64,000 nucleotides of DNA from JBNARI01 sp049718765. GTDB lineage: Bacteria > Bacillota > Sulfobacillia > DUMF01. Below the pieces are notes generated by a model. It did no database searches. It was not told where the DNA came from and saw nothing but the letters and a program-made list of their open reading frames with translations. Made by a program: the position numbers and the translations under genes. This document shows positions 1-8,419 of this stretch, in pieces; position 1 is the first letter of the stretch, and each line of letters opens with the position of its first letter. The DNA lies in assembly GCA_049718765.1 (NCBI GenBank), contig JBNARI010000001.1:62001-126000 (forward strand). Reading direction: 5' to 3'.

Positions 1-1
1 G

Positions 2-196
2 TTTGCGGGGCGCGTGAACCGGGCGCCGCTGGTGTTCAGGCGGGCGCAGCTCGAGTGGCTGTGGAGGATCACCACCGAGCCCAGGCGACTGCGGCGTGTG
101 CCCGGGCTTGTGTGGTTTTTGCTAGCAGTGCTAGGGCAATGGTGGAAGCTTCGAGGACCAGTTGGCAAAACAGGAGTTGATGGCAGTGGAACTTGA
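2..196 (+). CDS. WecG/TagA/CpsF-family glycosyltransferase, C-terminal fragment
   Basis: Only the last 64 codons lie in the window; the gene enters from the left edge in frame 2. The visible tail has the ending typical of the WecG/TagA/CpsF family: an AGR..RAP stretch, then LEWLWR and EPRRLRR, then a hydrophobic segment. Family members transfer N-acetylmannosaminyl (or a related sugar) to undecaprenyl-diphospho-GlcNAc at the membrane, starting teichoic-acid or other surface-polymer synthesis. The substrate cannot be judged from this fragment. Its end overlaps the start of the transketolase gene, so the two are probably co-transcribed. Confidence 0.7.
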   Translation, partial: FAGRVNRAPLVFRRAQLEWLWRITTEPRRLRRVPGLVWFLLAVLGQWWKLRGPVGKTGVDGSGT

Positions 197-1019
197 TTTC
201 GAGCTTATGCGCTCAAAGGCCAGAGCCATCAGGAGACACGTTATCCTCATGACTGGCGCGGCAGGGTCAGGCCATCCGGGAGGGTCGCTCTCATGCGCAG
301 ACATACTGTCTGCGCTTTACTTCGGCCTCATGAGGATTGACCCCAAGGCGCCCGATTGGCCAGACAGGGACAGGTTCATCTTGTCCAAGGGGCACGCGGC
401 GCCTGCGCTTTACGCTGCCCTGGCTGAGCGGGGATTCTTCCCCCTGGAGTGGCTGGGCACCTTGAGGAGGTTGGGTTCCCCGTTGCAGGGCCACCCTGAC
501 ATGAGGAAGACTTCAGGCGTGGAAGCTTCCACGGGCAGCCTGGGTCAGGGCCTTTCCTTTGCGTGTGGGGTTGCCCTTGCTGCAAGGCTTGACGGTTCAG
601 ACAGGGTCACCTATGTGCTCCTTGGGGACGGCGAGTGCGAGGAAGGGCAGGTATGGGAAGCTGCCATGGCTGCCAGCCATTACAGGCTGCACAGGCTTGT
701 GGCGTTCGTGGACCATAACGGCCTACAGATAGACGGGCCCATCACCCAGGTGTGTTCCCCAGAGCCCCTGGTGGAGAAGTGGCGTGCCTTTGGGTGGGAC
801 GTGCAGCAAATAGACGGCCACGACGTAACTCAAATCTGTGCTGCGGCCAAGAGGGCCCTGGAGTGCCCAGAAGCCAAGCCCCACTGCATAATTGCGGAGA
901 CGGTGAAGGGCAAGGGGGTGTCCTTCATGGAAGGGCAGGCAGACTGGCACGGGAAAGCCCCAAACACAGAGCAAGTTGCGCTTGCGCTGAAGGAGCTGGC
1001 TGACGATGGACAGGACTGA
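180..1019 (+). CDS. Transketolase, N-terminal (TPP-binding) subunit
   Basis: This is the first half of a split transketolase (about 279 aa), which moves two-carbon ketol units between sugar phosphates in the non-oxidative pentose phosphate pathway. Seen: GHPGGSL near residue 31, SKGHAAPALYA, GSLGQGLS, and the TPP/Mg-binding GDGECEEGQVWEA followed by DHNGLQIDG. The ATG at 180 was chosen because AGGAG lies at 172-176 and the protein then starts close to the family N-terminus. The GTG at 186 fits the same ribosome site with better spacing, and the TTG at 162 is in frame but poorly placed. It overlaps the glycosyltransferase end by 17 nt and the C-terminal subunit by 14 nt. Confidence 0.93.
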   Translation: MAVELDFELMRSKARAIRRHVILMTGAAGSGHPGGSLSCADILSALYFGLMRIDPKAPDWPDRDRFILSKGHAAPALYAALAERGFFPLEWLGTLRRLGSPLQGHPDMRKTSGVEASTGSLGQGLSFACGVALAARLDGSDRVTYVLLGDGECEEGQVWEAAMAASHYRLHRLVAFVDHNGLQIDGPITQVCSPEPLVEKWRAFGWDVQQIDGHDVTQICAAAKRALECPEAKPHCIIAETVKGKGVSFMEGQADWHGKAPNTEQVALALKELADDGQD

Positions 1020-1950
1020 AATAGCCACCAGGGAAGCGTACGGCCAAGCCCTGGTGGAACTAGGCAAGGAGTTTCCAGAAATAGTGGTGCTTGACGCGGA
1101 CCTTTCCAAGTCCACAATGACGGCCAAGTTTGCAGCAGCGTTTCCCCACAGGTTCTTCAACGTGGGCATTGCAGAAGCCAACATGATGGGCATTGCTGCG
1201 GGGCTGGCGGCAAGCGGCAAGATCCCATTCGCCAGCACCTTTGCAGTGTTTGCCGCTGGAAGGGCGTTTGATCAGGTGAGGCAATCCGTGGGTTACCCTG
1301 GGCTTAACGTGAAAATCGCTGCAAGTCACGCGGGCATAACTGTGGGAGCAGACGGGGCCTCTCACCAGTCCATCGAGGACATTGCCCTCATGAGAGTGAT
1401 ACCGGGCATGTGCGTGATCGTGCCTGCAGACGGCGCGGAGACCATGGAGGCGTGCAGGGCGGCGGTGATGCACCGGGGACCTGTTTACCTGAGGCTTGGC
1501 AGACACCCTAGCCCCGTTCTCAAGCAGAAGTGGGATTTCCGTTTGGGTAAGGCTAGCCTGCTAAGTGAGGGCAAGCACGTCACCATCATCGCATGTGGCA
1601 CGATGGTGAGCGTGGCCCTGAAGGCTGCCCAGATCCTAGAATCGGAAGAAATCAGCGCAAGGGTGCTCAACATGTCCACAATAAAGCCTTTGGACGTGGA
1701 CTGTGTTGTGGAGTCTGCCAAGCTAACCGGGGCAGTTGTGACTGTGGAGGAACACTCGGTAATTGGAGGCCTGGGCAGCGCGGTGGCGGAGGTGCTGGTC
1801 AGGGAATACCCGGTACCGGTGCAAATGGTGGGCATTCAAGACTGCTTTGGACAGTCGGGGAGCGCAAGCGAACTGCTGGAGTTTTACGGGCTCACGCCAC
1901 GTAGCGTTGCGGAGGCTGCTAGGAAGGCGATTGCCATGAAACGCCTGTGA
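1006..1950 (+). CDS. Transketolase, C-terminal (pyrimidine-binding) subunit
   Basis: This 314-aa partner of the preceding gene completes transketolase as a two-polypeptide enzyme, an arrangement common in archaea and many Bacillota. Seen: the pyrimidine-binding region DADLSKSTMT, GIAEANMMGIAAGLA, the loop SHAGITVGADGASHQ, and a C-terminal domain from about residue 185 with TVEEHSVIGGLGSA. The ATG at 1006 lies inside the last codons of the N-terminal subunit, implying translational coupling and equal synthesis. About 100 nt without an evident gene or terminator follow before ftsE. Confidence 0.93.
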   Translation: MDRTEIATREAYGQALVELGKEFPEIVVLDADLSKSTMTAKFAAAFPHRFFNVGIAEANMMGIAAGLAASGKIPFASTFAVFAAGRAFDQVRQSVGYPGLNVKIAASHAGITVGADGASHQSIEDIALMRVIPGMCVIVPADGAETMEACRAAVMHRGPVYLRLGRHPSPVLKQKWDFRLGKASLLSEGKHVTIIACGTMVSVALKAAQILESEEISARVLNMSTIKPLDVDCVVESAKLTGAVVTVEEHSVIGGLGSAVAEVLVREYPVPVQMVGIQDCFGQSGSASELLEFYGLTPRSVAEAARKAIAMKRL

Positions 1951-2049
1951 GACCCTGGTTAATGTCAAAATTTGTAGGGCAGTTGTTACTTCCGAAAAAG
2001 AGGATTTAGGGCGCATTATGTCGAAAAGGGGATTGGTGGAGCTGGTGCC

Positions 2050-2739
2050 ATGGGTCCCCTTATTCGTTTTATTCAGGTGACGAAAGTCTACGCCAACAAC
2101 TGTGTTGCCCTCAGGGGCATTAATCTTTCCATAAACAAGGGAGAGTTCGTGTTCGTGACGGGCGCAAGCGGCGCTGGGAAATCCACCCTGTTGAAGCTCA
2201 TATATGGGGAAGAGTCCCCAACGTCTGGAGACGTGATTGTGGACAGCTGGAACTTAAGCAGGATTTCCCGGAAGCAGCTGCCATACTTGCGCAGACAAAT
2301 TGGAGTGGTGTTTCAGGACTTCAAGCTGCTGCCGGACCGCACGGTGTACGAGAACGTGGCATTTGCGTTGAGGGTGACGGACGCCTCTCGCTTAACCATA
2401 AGGAGAAGGGTGCCAGCGGTGCTTGAGCTTTGTGGTATCAGGGAAAAGGCTGACTGCATGCCCCACGAGCTTTCCGGAGGGGAGCAGCAAAGGGTGAGCC
2501 TTGCCAGGGCGCTGGTGAACAACCCCATGGTCCTGCTTGCCGACGAGCCAACTGGCAACCTCGACCCGGATACCACCTGGGGCATATTTAAGCTGCTCGA
2601 GGACATCAACGCCATTGGCACCACAGTGGTGGTGGCCACCCACGCTCAAACCATAGTTGACTCCCTGCGCAAGCGCGTGGTCACCTTGAGGGACGGCGCG
2701 CTCGAGAGCGACCAGGCAAGGGGGATGTACCGAGCGTGA
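2050..2739 (+). CDS. ftsE: Cell division ATP-binding protein FtsE
   Basis: FtsE (229 aa) is the cytoplasmic ATPase of the FtsEX complex, which uses ATP to control peptidoglycan hydrolases across the membrane. Walker A is GASGAGKST (residues 38-46), the signature LSGGEQQRVSLARAL, Walker B LLADEPTGNLD, and the switch histidine lies in VVATHAQ. A GTGGAGCTGG ribosome site precedes the ATG. The stop overlaps the ftsX GTG by 4 nt, and an EnvC/CwlO-like hydrolase follows, the usual effector arrangement. Confidence 0.96.
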   Translation: MGPLIRFIQVTKVYANNCVALRGINLSINKGEFVFVTGASGAGKSTLLKLIYGEESPTSGDVIVDSWNLSRISRKQLPYLRRQIGVVFQDFKLLPDRTVYENVAFALRVTDASRLTIRRRVPAVLELCGIREKADCMPHELSGGEQQRVSLARALVNNPMVLLADEPTGNLDPDTTWGIFKLLEDINAIGTTVVVATHAQTIVDSLRKRVVTLRDGALESDQARGMYRA

Positions 2740-3623
2740 GGGCCAGCACCTGGGCGTACATGGCGGCAGAGGCCGTTGCTAGCTTCCGCCGCAACCGTTT
2801 TATGACCCTGGCTTCTGTAACTACTGTGATGCTTTGCTTGACGGTGCTTGCGGGGATGTACGCTGTTACCTGCAACGTGAACAAGCTGATCCAGGTAACC
2901 GAAGCCCAAGTGGAGATCAGGGCGTACTTGTCACCCAACCTGGACTCCAAAGGGCTCAAGGCTCTCCAGGACCAGCTAAAACAGATCGAAGGGATTCAAT
3001 CTTTCACGTACATCTCGAAGGAACAGGCATTGGAACAAATGAAGCAGCAGTTTGGGGACAGGAAGGGGCTTCTCGAGGGCATTGAAAAGGTCAATCCCCT
3101 GCCCGCTTCCTTCCAAATAAAGGTGACTGATCCTGCCGTACTAGGCCTCGTGGCAGAAAAGGTCAAGGCCTTATCTGGAGTGGACGAGGTGGACTACCAG
3201 AAGGACCTGGTGGACAAGCTGGTAGCGGTCACACGGGGGCTAAAGGTGGCCAGCACCGTGCTCATAGCGGCCCTGGGAACTGTAACTGTGCTGGTGATAT
3301 CCAACACCATCAGGCTGACAGTGTACGCCAGGCGCAAGGAAATCGCCATCATGAAGCTGGTGGGTGCAACGGACACCTTGATCAGGGTGCCCTTGGTGCT
3401 TGAAGGCATGCTCCTGGGGTTGCTTGGAGGGCTGGCGGCGGGGATTTGCACCAGCTTGGTTTACGGTTACGTGTTCAACCTGGTGGTCTCGTCAATGCCT
3501 TTCATACCCCTTGTTTCCCCAGGGGCACTCTGGGCGAAACTGCTGTGGCTGACCCTGGCTGCGGGAGGAGCAATAGGTGTGACTGGCAGCGCCCTTTCCA
3601 TAAAGCGCTTCCTGCAAGTGTGA
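2736..3623 (+). CDS. ftsX: Cell division protein FtsX
   Basis: The 295-aa FtsX is the membrane half of FtsEX. It has a first membrane segment near residues 20-43, a large extracytoplasmic domain (about 45-165) that includes the YISKEQALEQMKQQFG region typical of the family, and three further membrane segments near 168-192, 218-245 and 265-288 (MacB/FtsX fold). The GTG start overlaps the ftsE stop by 4 nt. The external domain would transmit ATPase-driven motion to a coiled-coil murein hydrolase such as the next gene product. Confidence 0.95.
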   Translation: MRASTWAYMAAEAVASFRRNRFMTLASVTTVMLCLTVLAGMYAVTCNVNKLIQVTEAQVEIRAYLSPNLDSKGLKALQDQLKQIEGIQSFTYISKEQALEQMKQQFGDRKGLLEGIEKVNPLPASFQIKVTDPAVLGLVAEKVKALSGVDEVDYQKDLVDKLVAVTRGLKVASTVLIAALGTVTVLVISNTIRLTVYARRKEIAIMKLVGATDTLIRVPLVLEGMLLGLLGGLAAGICTSLVYGYVFNLVVSSMPFIPLVSPGALWAKLLWLTLAAGGAIGVTGSALSIKRFLQV

Positions 3624-3647
3624 AGTGGCTGTGTGGAGGAAATGTGT

Positions 3648-4805
3648 ATGGGGTTGGGAAAGAGGCTCCGCGTCTCCTGGAGCGCGCTAATAGGGTTGCT
3701 CTTGGTGCTCGGCTTGCTGAGTGCGACACCCAGGGCAGCGTATGCTTCCAATGACTTGGAACAAAAGCTGAAGCAGCTCCAGGAAATACAGGAGAAGATT
3801 AATCAGGCCCAGAAGGCGCTGGAACAAAACAAAGCCAACCAAAGGAAGGTGCTTTCGGAGCTGCAAAAGCTGGAGCAGGCCATGCAGCAAACCAGGAAGC
3901 AGCTGGACAGCGTCTCCTCAAGGCTTGAGGAGGCCAAAGCCGAGGTTAAGGCGGCGGAGCAGCGCCTTGCCCAGGTTAGGGAGGAGCTGTCCCAGAGACA
4001 GCAGCTGCTTGCGGCCCGTCTGCCAGCAATATACAAGCTTGGGCCAGTGAGCTACCTTCAAGTGGTGCTGGCTTCCACGAGCTTTTCAGACCTGCTCACA
4101 AGGATAAGGCTTGTTACCAGCCTCATCGAGTGCGACAAGCAGCTGATTTCATCCCTAAGCGAAAAGGAAGCAGAATGCGCTGCCGCTCTGTCAGACTTGG
4201 AAAAGAAGCGCGCGGAGCTGGAGAACCTCAAGTCCACTTACGAGGGCAGAAGGGTTGAACTGGCTTCCAGGAGCCAGGAGAGGGAGCAGTACCTTAAGAA
4301 GCTGAAGGAAGACTCAATCGAATGGGAAAAGGCCCTGGACGAGTGGGAAGAGCTATCTGAGAAGTTAGGCGAGGAAATCCGTGCCCTGCAGGAAAAGGAA
4401 GGGTTCGTGCGCACGGGTGAAATCCAGATGATTTGGCCCTTGCGGGGCACGATAACCTCGAGGTACGGGATGAGGTATCACCCGATCGTGAAGCGCTACC
4501 GACTCCACTCGGGCATAGACATTGCGGTGCCCGTGGGGCGCCCTGTGATGGCTGCTGAGTCCGGAGTGGTAATCCAAAGCGGTGTTCTTGGGGGATACGG
4601 CTACGCCGTGGTGATAGACCATGGCAAAGGTGTGTCCACGCTCTACGGCCATTGCTCAGCCTTGCTGGTTAATGTGGGGGACGTGGTGAGCAAAGGCCAG
4701 GTGATTGGCAGGAGCGGCAACACGGGTTTGAGCACTGGCCCGCACCTTCACTTCGAGGTGCGCGTGAACGGTTCCCCGGTCGACCCCCTGCGCTACCTGC
4801 CCTGA
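3648..4805 (+). CDS. Coiled-coil M23 murein hydrolase or activator (EnvC/CwlO-like partner of FtsEX)
   Basis: The product (385 aa) has a signal peptide (GLLLVLGLLSATPRAAYA), a long Gln/Glu/Lys-rich coiled coil (about residues 28-250), and a C-terminal peptidase M23 (LytM) domain. The zinc motifs are intact: HSGIDIAVP (HxxxD) and HLHFEVR (HxH), so the domain may be catalytically active, unlike E. coli EnvC. The ATG at 3648 was chosen because TGGAGGA at 3634-3640 sits 7 nt upstream and the signal peptide then begins correctly; in-frame starts at 3633 and 3642 are too close to that site. It follows ftsX by 24 nt. Its last 13 nt overlap the end of the convergent germination permease gene. Confidence 0.92.
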   Translation: MGLGKRLRVSWSALIGLLLVLGLLSATPRAAYASNDLEQKLKQLQEIQEKINQAQKALEQNKANQRKVLSELQKLEQAMQQTRKQLDSVSSRLEEAKAEVKAAEQRLAQVREELSQRQQLLAARLPAIYKLGPVSYLQVVLASTSFSDLLTRIRLVTSLIECDKQLISSLSEKEAECAAALSDLEKKRAELENLKSTYEGRRVELASRSQEREQYLKKLKEDSIEWEKALDEWEELSEKLGEEIRALQEKEGFVRTGEIQMIWPLRGTITSRYGMRYHPIVKRYRLHSGIDIAVPVGRPVMAAESGVVIQSGVLGGYGYAVVIDHGKGVSTLYGHCSALLVNVGDVVSKGQVIGRSGNTGLSTGPHLHFEVRVNGSPVDPLRYLP

Positions 4806-5896
4806 CGCCTGGCTAGCTTGCCAACAATCAGCAGCAAGAGGGGAAGTCCCACTTCGAACAATGGGCTGTACACTGGCCAGGTGTACCTGGCGAAGTCCAG
4901 CTGCTCAGTTACGTTATCGTAGAGTAACATTGAAAGCCCTGTCATGATCAGTGCAGAGGGTAAGACCAAGGGTGACTGTTGTCTGAGACCCAGGAGCTGG
5001 GCGCTTCCCGAAACGAAGGCGTAAAGGCACACCCCAATCTTGGTGAGACCCGTGCACATCCAGATGATCACAGGGAACACTTCCATCCGCTCCACGAAGG
5101 CCCCAATGCTAACGCACCTGGCTAAGGAATGTACTGAGTAAAGACGCGAAGCAGCCTGGGGACCGAAGCACGCCGTGACTACCACTGTGGCCAGGACAAG
5201 CAGAGTGCCTCCCAGGATCAGAGAACTGATCCACACCCGCGACGCGTCCTTGCCCCATTGCAGGTAGGGCGTGACCATGGTGAAAAGCACTGTTTCCCCA
5301 AACGGGAACGTCAGGGGCACAAGGCTGGTCTTGAGCACGGGCCCAATGCCCTGTTCCAAAGGGGGCAGCAGCCTGCCGAGGTCCACGTGGCGTATAGTTA
5401 AGCAAAGCAGCAGGAACAGTGCCACAGAGGGCAACACCACCAGGATGGTCATTTGATTCAGCCTGGAGAGCACCTCGAGACCTCCAAGCAGTCCTGCTAC
5501 CACCACTACCATGGTCAGGCCATGTATGACCACTTGAGGGGTCCCTGGCAGGAGGGTGACTACCAGGAAGTCGCCGAAGTTCCTGACCACCAGGGCGCCC
5601 AGGTGTAGCGCAAACCACAAGAAACAAGTGGCCAAGACGGTGCCAATGGTGTGGCCCAAGGCTTCCCTGCACGCCTCCACCAAGCTTTTTCCGGGGAAAA
5701 CCTCTGAAAGGGCAGGGTAGAGGCGTGCTAGGGGGACCGCGGCCATCAGGGCAAGTAAGACGCAAAGCCAGCCATCCTGGGCGGCTCCCCCTACTACTGC
5801 CGAAGGGATGATGATGAAAGCGCTGGCCAGCAAGAAGTTGACCATAAGGGCCAGCAGCTGGCCCGAGGATATCCTGGGCTTTGTTGTTGCTTTCAC
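4793..5896 (-). CDS. Spore germination permease, GerAB family (second B subunit)
   Basis: This 367-aa integral membrane protein has about ten hydrophobic segments and belongs to the GerAB/endospore germination permease (APC-superfamily) group, which carries the germinant-binding pocket in the spore inner membrane. Its opening, SSGQLLALMVNFLLASAFI, matches the family N-terminus. The GTG at 5896 was chosen because it overlaps the stop of the upstream small gene by 4 nt; the open frame extends to 6034, but that part overlaps the small gene and has no family character. It is the last gene of the germination operon, which also carries another B subunit (7271-8419). Confidence 0.9.
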   Translation of the reverse strand: MKATTKPRISSGQLLALMVNFLLASAFIIIPSAVVGGAAQDGWLCVLLALMAAVPLARLYPALSEVFPGKSLVEACREALGHTIGTVLATCFLWFALHLGALVVRNFGDFLVVTLLPGTPQVVIHGLTMVVVVAGLLGGLEVLSRLNQMTILVVLPSVALFLLLCLTIRHVDLGRLLPPLEQGIGPVLKTSLVPLTFPFGETVLFTMVTPYLQWGKDASRVWISSLILGGTLLVLATVVVTACFGPQAASRLYSVHSLARCVSIGAFVERMEVFPVIIWMCTGLTKIGVCLYAFVSGSAQLLGLRQQSPLVLPSALIMTGLSMLLYDNVTEQLDFARYTWPVYSPLFEVGLPLLLLIVGKLARRQGR

Positions 5897-6117
5897 CTCA
5901 TCAGCTCCGCCAGGGGCCGGAAGATTGCCTCTATGGTTTTGGTGGGGTTGGGCAGCCTGATCCCCATTGCCTGGGGGATGCAGAGCGCTGCGCCAAGGAG
6001 CATGTACACCGTGAAGGCTGCAAGCTCCCGCCACATCTTATTCTTGACAAGTGGGGGTACCTGGACTGCTGCAACCCCGGCCAAGATCGCCACAACCAAT
6101 AGCACCACCGCACTCAC
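5893..6117 (-). CDS. Small two-helix membrane protein, putative germinant-receptor D subunit
   Basis: A 74-aa protein with hydrophobic helices at about residues 3-20 and 33-50 and a short VPPLVKNKMWRELAAF linker. It is encoded between the C and second B genes of the germination operon, with a GTG start 6 nt after the C-subunit stop and a 4-nt overlap with the next gene. Bacillus germinant-receptor operons often carry a D gene for a protein of about this size and topology that modulates receptor activity. Size, topology and position support that assignment; clear sequence identity cannot be judged here. Confidence 0.72.
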   Translation of the reverse strand: MSAVVLLVVAILAGVAAVQVPPLVKNKMWRELAAFTVYMLLGAALCIPQAMGIRLPNPTKTIEAIFRPLAELMR

Positions 6118-6123
6118 GGCCTC

Positions 6124-7317
6124 CTACTTAGACACGTGGGGGCTCCTCATGATTAGCCCTATTTCCCTCACGCGGGCTTCTACGGAAATATCCACCGTGC
6201 ACCGGGCAAACTCCTGGTCCCACCTTTCCTTAATGAAACGCCATTCCCGCTTGAACCGGCGATGGAAAGCGCTGCCAAATCCGAATATGTCAAGCCCCAA
6301 TTCCCTTTGGGCCTTGTGCAGCACCCGGGAGATACTGAATTCTACATGCCGTGCGATTGCTTCTTCCAGCTTGCGCAGTTTGTCGGGTGTGGAGACGTCT
6401 TCCAAACATTGCTTTTCTATCATGTCTGCTTCGAGCTTAACTTCCACATGGAAGCTAGGAGCTGCCCCGTTCCAGCTGGGTACAATCTTCACGTGGGAAT
6501 TCCTCACCCTGAAGCTCATGGACCTGTCTGGCTCCGACATTCCCGGCATGGTGATGAGTTTGCCCGCCATTTCCCCTTTGAGCCAGAGGAGTCCTTGGGT
6601 TTCCACCTCATCCAGCCAGCCCTTCATGGTGTCCCCGCGGAACGCCGCGCTGCCAGACACCTTGACGTGGTCTTGTCCCTCACCTCCTTCCCCAGCGGGT
6701 TTGCCGGGCGTGACTCCAGGTGGGCACACTGCCACCCTAGGCACCACCGCCTGGATGCCTTCGCTGGTGAGCATTTCCACGAACTCGTGGAATTGCACCG
6801 AATGGACAGCTCCCATCCGCATGAGGAACCCAGCTGCTTGGGCCGAAGTCCTCTCCAAGCTGGAGGAGGTTTCGAGCACTTGTTTTGCTTCGCCGTCTGC
6901 CACCAGCACCCACATGGTTTCCCGGGGCTCCCTGTCCCTTGCGAAGAAGTCGGTCGCCATGTTTGCCCCTCGCTCCGCAAGGGCTCGCCCCAAGACCAGC
7001 ACGATGCAGTGGCCCCAGTAGATCTCCCTCGGAACGCGAGACGACAGGTGTGCCTCTGCCTCTTCTATTGTGCGTCCCTCTGCAGACACCACCCAGCTTG
7101 CTGCCTGGTCGGTTCCGCCGCCGCCTGATTGCGCCCCGGCTGCGCCACAAGCTGACTTAGCAATTTGCAGGGTGAGCCTGATTTGCCCTTCGGTCGTTAG
7201 GTCTACCCCAGCCCCCAGTACTATGGCGATTTCGGTTATTTCTTTCCTGCTCCAGCAGCCCGTGAGGGCGTTACTCACAAGAAGGAGCAGTGCCAGCAGG
7301 GCCAGCTTCCTTTGCAA
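6124..7317 (-). CDS. Germinant receptor C subunit, Ger(x)C-family lipoprotein
   Basis: A 397-aa lipoprotein with a signal peptide and lipobox LTGC at about residues 19-22, followed by W and the KEITEIAIVLGAGVDL start typical of GerAC/GerKC mature proteins. The C subunit sits on the outer face of the spore inner membrane and works with the A and B subunits. The TTG at 7317 is the only start that leaves a full signal peptide, giving a 47-nt overlap with the upstream B gene. The remainder follows the three-domain Ger(x)C pattern, including the EVKLEADMIE and VLHKAQRELGLDIFGFG regions. Confidence 0.93.
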   Translation of the reverse strand: MQRKLALLALLLLVSNALTGCWSRKEITEIAIVLGAGVDLTTEGQIRLTLQIAKSACGAAGAQSGGGGTDQAASWVVSAEGRTIEEAEAHLSSRVPREIYWGHCIVLVLGRALAERGANMATDFFARDREPRETMWVLVADGEAKQVLETSSSLERTSAQAAGFLMRMGAVHSVQFHEFVEMLTSEGIQAVVPRVAVCPPGVTPGKPAGEGGEGQDHVKVSGSAAFRGDTMKGWLDEVETQGLLWLKGEMAGKLITMPGMSEPDRSMSFRVRNSHVKIVPSWNGAAPSFHVEVKLEADMIEKQCLEDVSTPDKLRKLEEAIARHVEFSISRVLHKAQRELGLDIFGFGSAFHRRFKREWRFIKERWDQEFARCTVDISVEARVREIGLIMRSPHVSK

Positions 7318-8419
7318 CCTTGTTCCCGCCCCTTCCCTTGAGCAGTGCTACCGTCAGCAGCAAGAGAGGAACCACCGCCTCGAACACCAGGGCGTAGGGT
7401 GGCCAAACCCGTTTTATGAAGTCCATGAGGTCCACTATGTTCCTGCACAACATGGCCAAGCCCAGCAGTACCAGGCCAATTGGCGCCACCAGGGGGCGGT
7501 AGTCTTTCAAGCCGAGCAGGTGGGCGCTCCCAAGCGCCGCGGCGTAGTAAAACAGGCCGATCTTCACAAAGCCCGACAGCATCCACATGCTGATGACTAC
7601 GGACTCTGTGCGCTCCAGGAAATTGGCGATGCTGACCACACGTATTGCGTTGTAAGTGCTGAAGATGAAGAGGCTGCTTGGTCCAGCTCCCAGAACCAAC
7701 AAGTTCAGTAGCACCACAAGGAACATGAAAGCGCACACCGTCAGCACTGAGCCCAAAGCCACGAGCCTAATCTGCTTTGGCTTGACCATGTGCGGGGTAA
7801 GTAGCAAGAGACAAGGGATTTCCCCCATCCAGCTCAGCGGGCCCGCGGCGCCTCGAAGAACGTCGAAAGGGCTGGAGTCAAGCAAGGGGAGGATCCGTTG
7901 GAGGCGCATTTCCTTTGCCAGCAGGACAAACACCCCAACAAGTATTGCCAGCACGAATGGGAGGAAAAGCTGGTTGAATCTGCTGAGCACTTCCAGACCG
8001 TGCCACACCGCGTAAGCTGAAACAGCTATTGCCAGGATGAAGAACGCTAGGAACGGCGTGTCGGGCATTATGGCGATGCAGAGGAACGCTGCAAACTCGT
8101 CGATGATCAAGGCGTTGGTGTGGAGCAGCCACCACAGGTAGAGCGCTCCCAGGAGCTTTGAGGGCAAGAACCCTAGCAACTGGCCGGTTGCTTGGAACAG
8201 GCTCATGCCTCCAAACAGCTGTATGAAGGCAACCGCCACCAGCGAGTTGAGAAGCGCAAACACGGTGGCAAGCAGCACAGAAACCCAGGCGTCCTGCCGG
8301 GCGTACTGAATTGTGATGGAAGGCATGACCATTATGGCGGTGGGCAGCACCAGTGAGGCCATGAGCAGGATTCCCTGCCCAACGCTTATGTTCCCTTGGT
8401 TGGGGCACATCCTTCTCAC
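7271..8419 (-). CDS. Spore germination permease, GerAB family (first B subunit)
   Basis: A membrane protein of 382 aa with about ten transmembrane segments, in the normal position after the A subunit. It starts with ISVGQGILLMASLVLPTAIM, a GerAB-type opening. The GTG at 8419 overlaps the A-subunit stop by 4 nt; an ATG 9 nt further in is also possible, and in-frame codons upstream to 8482 lie inside the A gene. It is clearly a paralogue of the second B gene (4793-5896), so the operon encodes two candidate germinant-binding subunits. Confidence 0.92.
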   Translation of the reverse strand: MRRMCPNQGNISVGQGILLMASLVLPTAIMVMPSITIQYARQDAWVSVLLATVFALLNSLVAVAFIQLFGGMSLFQATGQLLGFLPSKLLGALYLWWLLHTNALIIDEFAAFLCIAIMPDTPFLAFFILAIAVSAYAVWHGLEVLSRFNQLFLPFVLAILVGVFVLLAKEMRLQRILPLLDSSPFDVLRGAAGPLSWMGEIPCLLLLTPHMVKPKQIRLVALGSVLTVCAFMFLVVLLNLLVLGAGPSSLFIFSTYNAIRVVSIANFLERTESVVISMWMLSGFVKIGLFYYAAALGSAHLLGLKDYRPLVAPIGLVLLGLAMLCRNIVDLMDFIKRVWPPYALVFEAVVPLLLLTVALLKGRGGNKVAKEAGPAGTAPSCE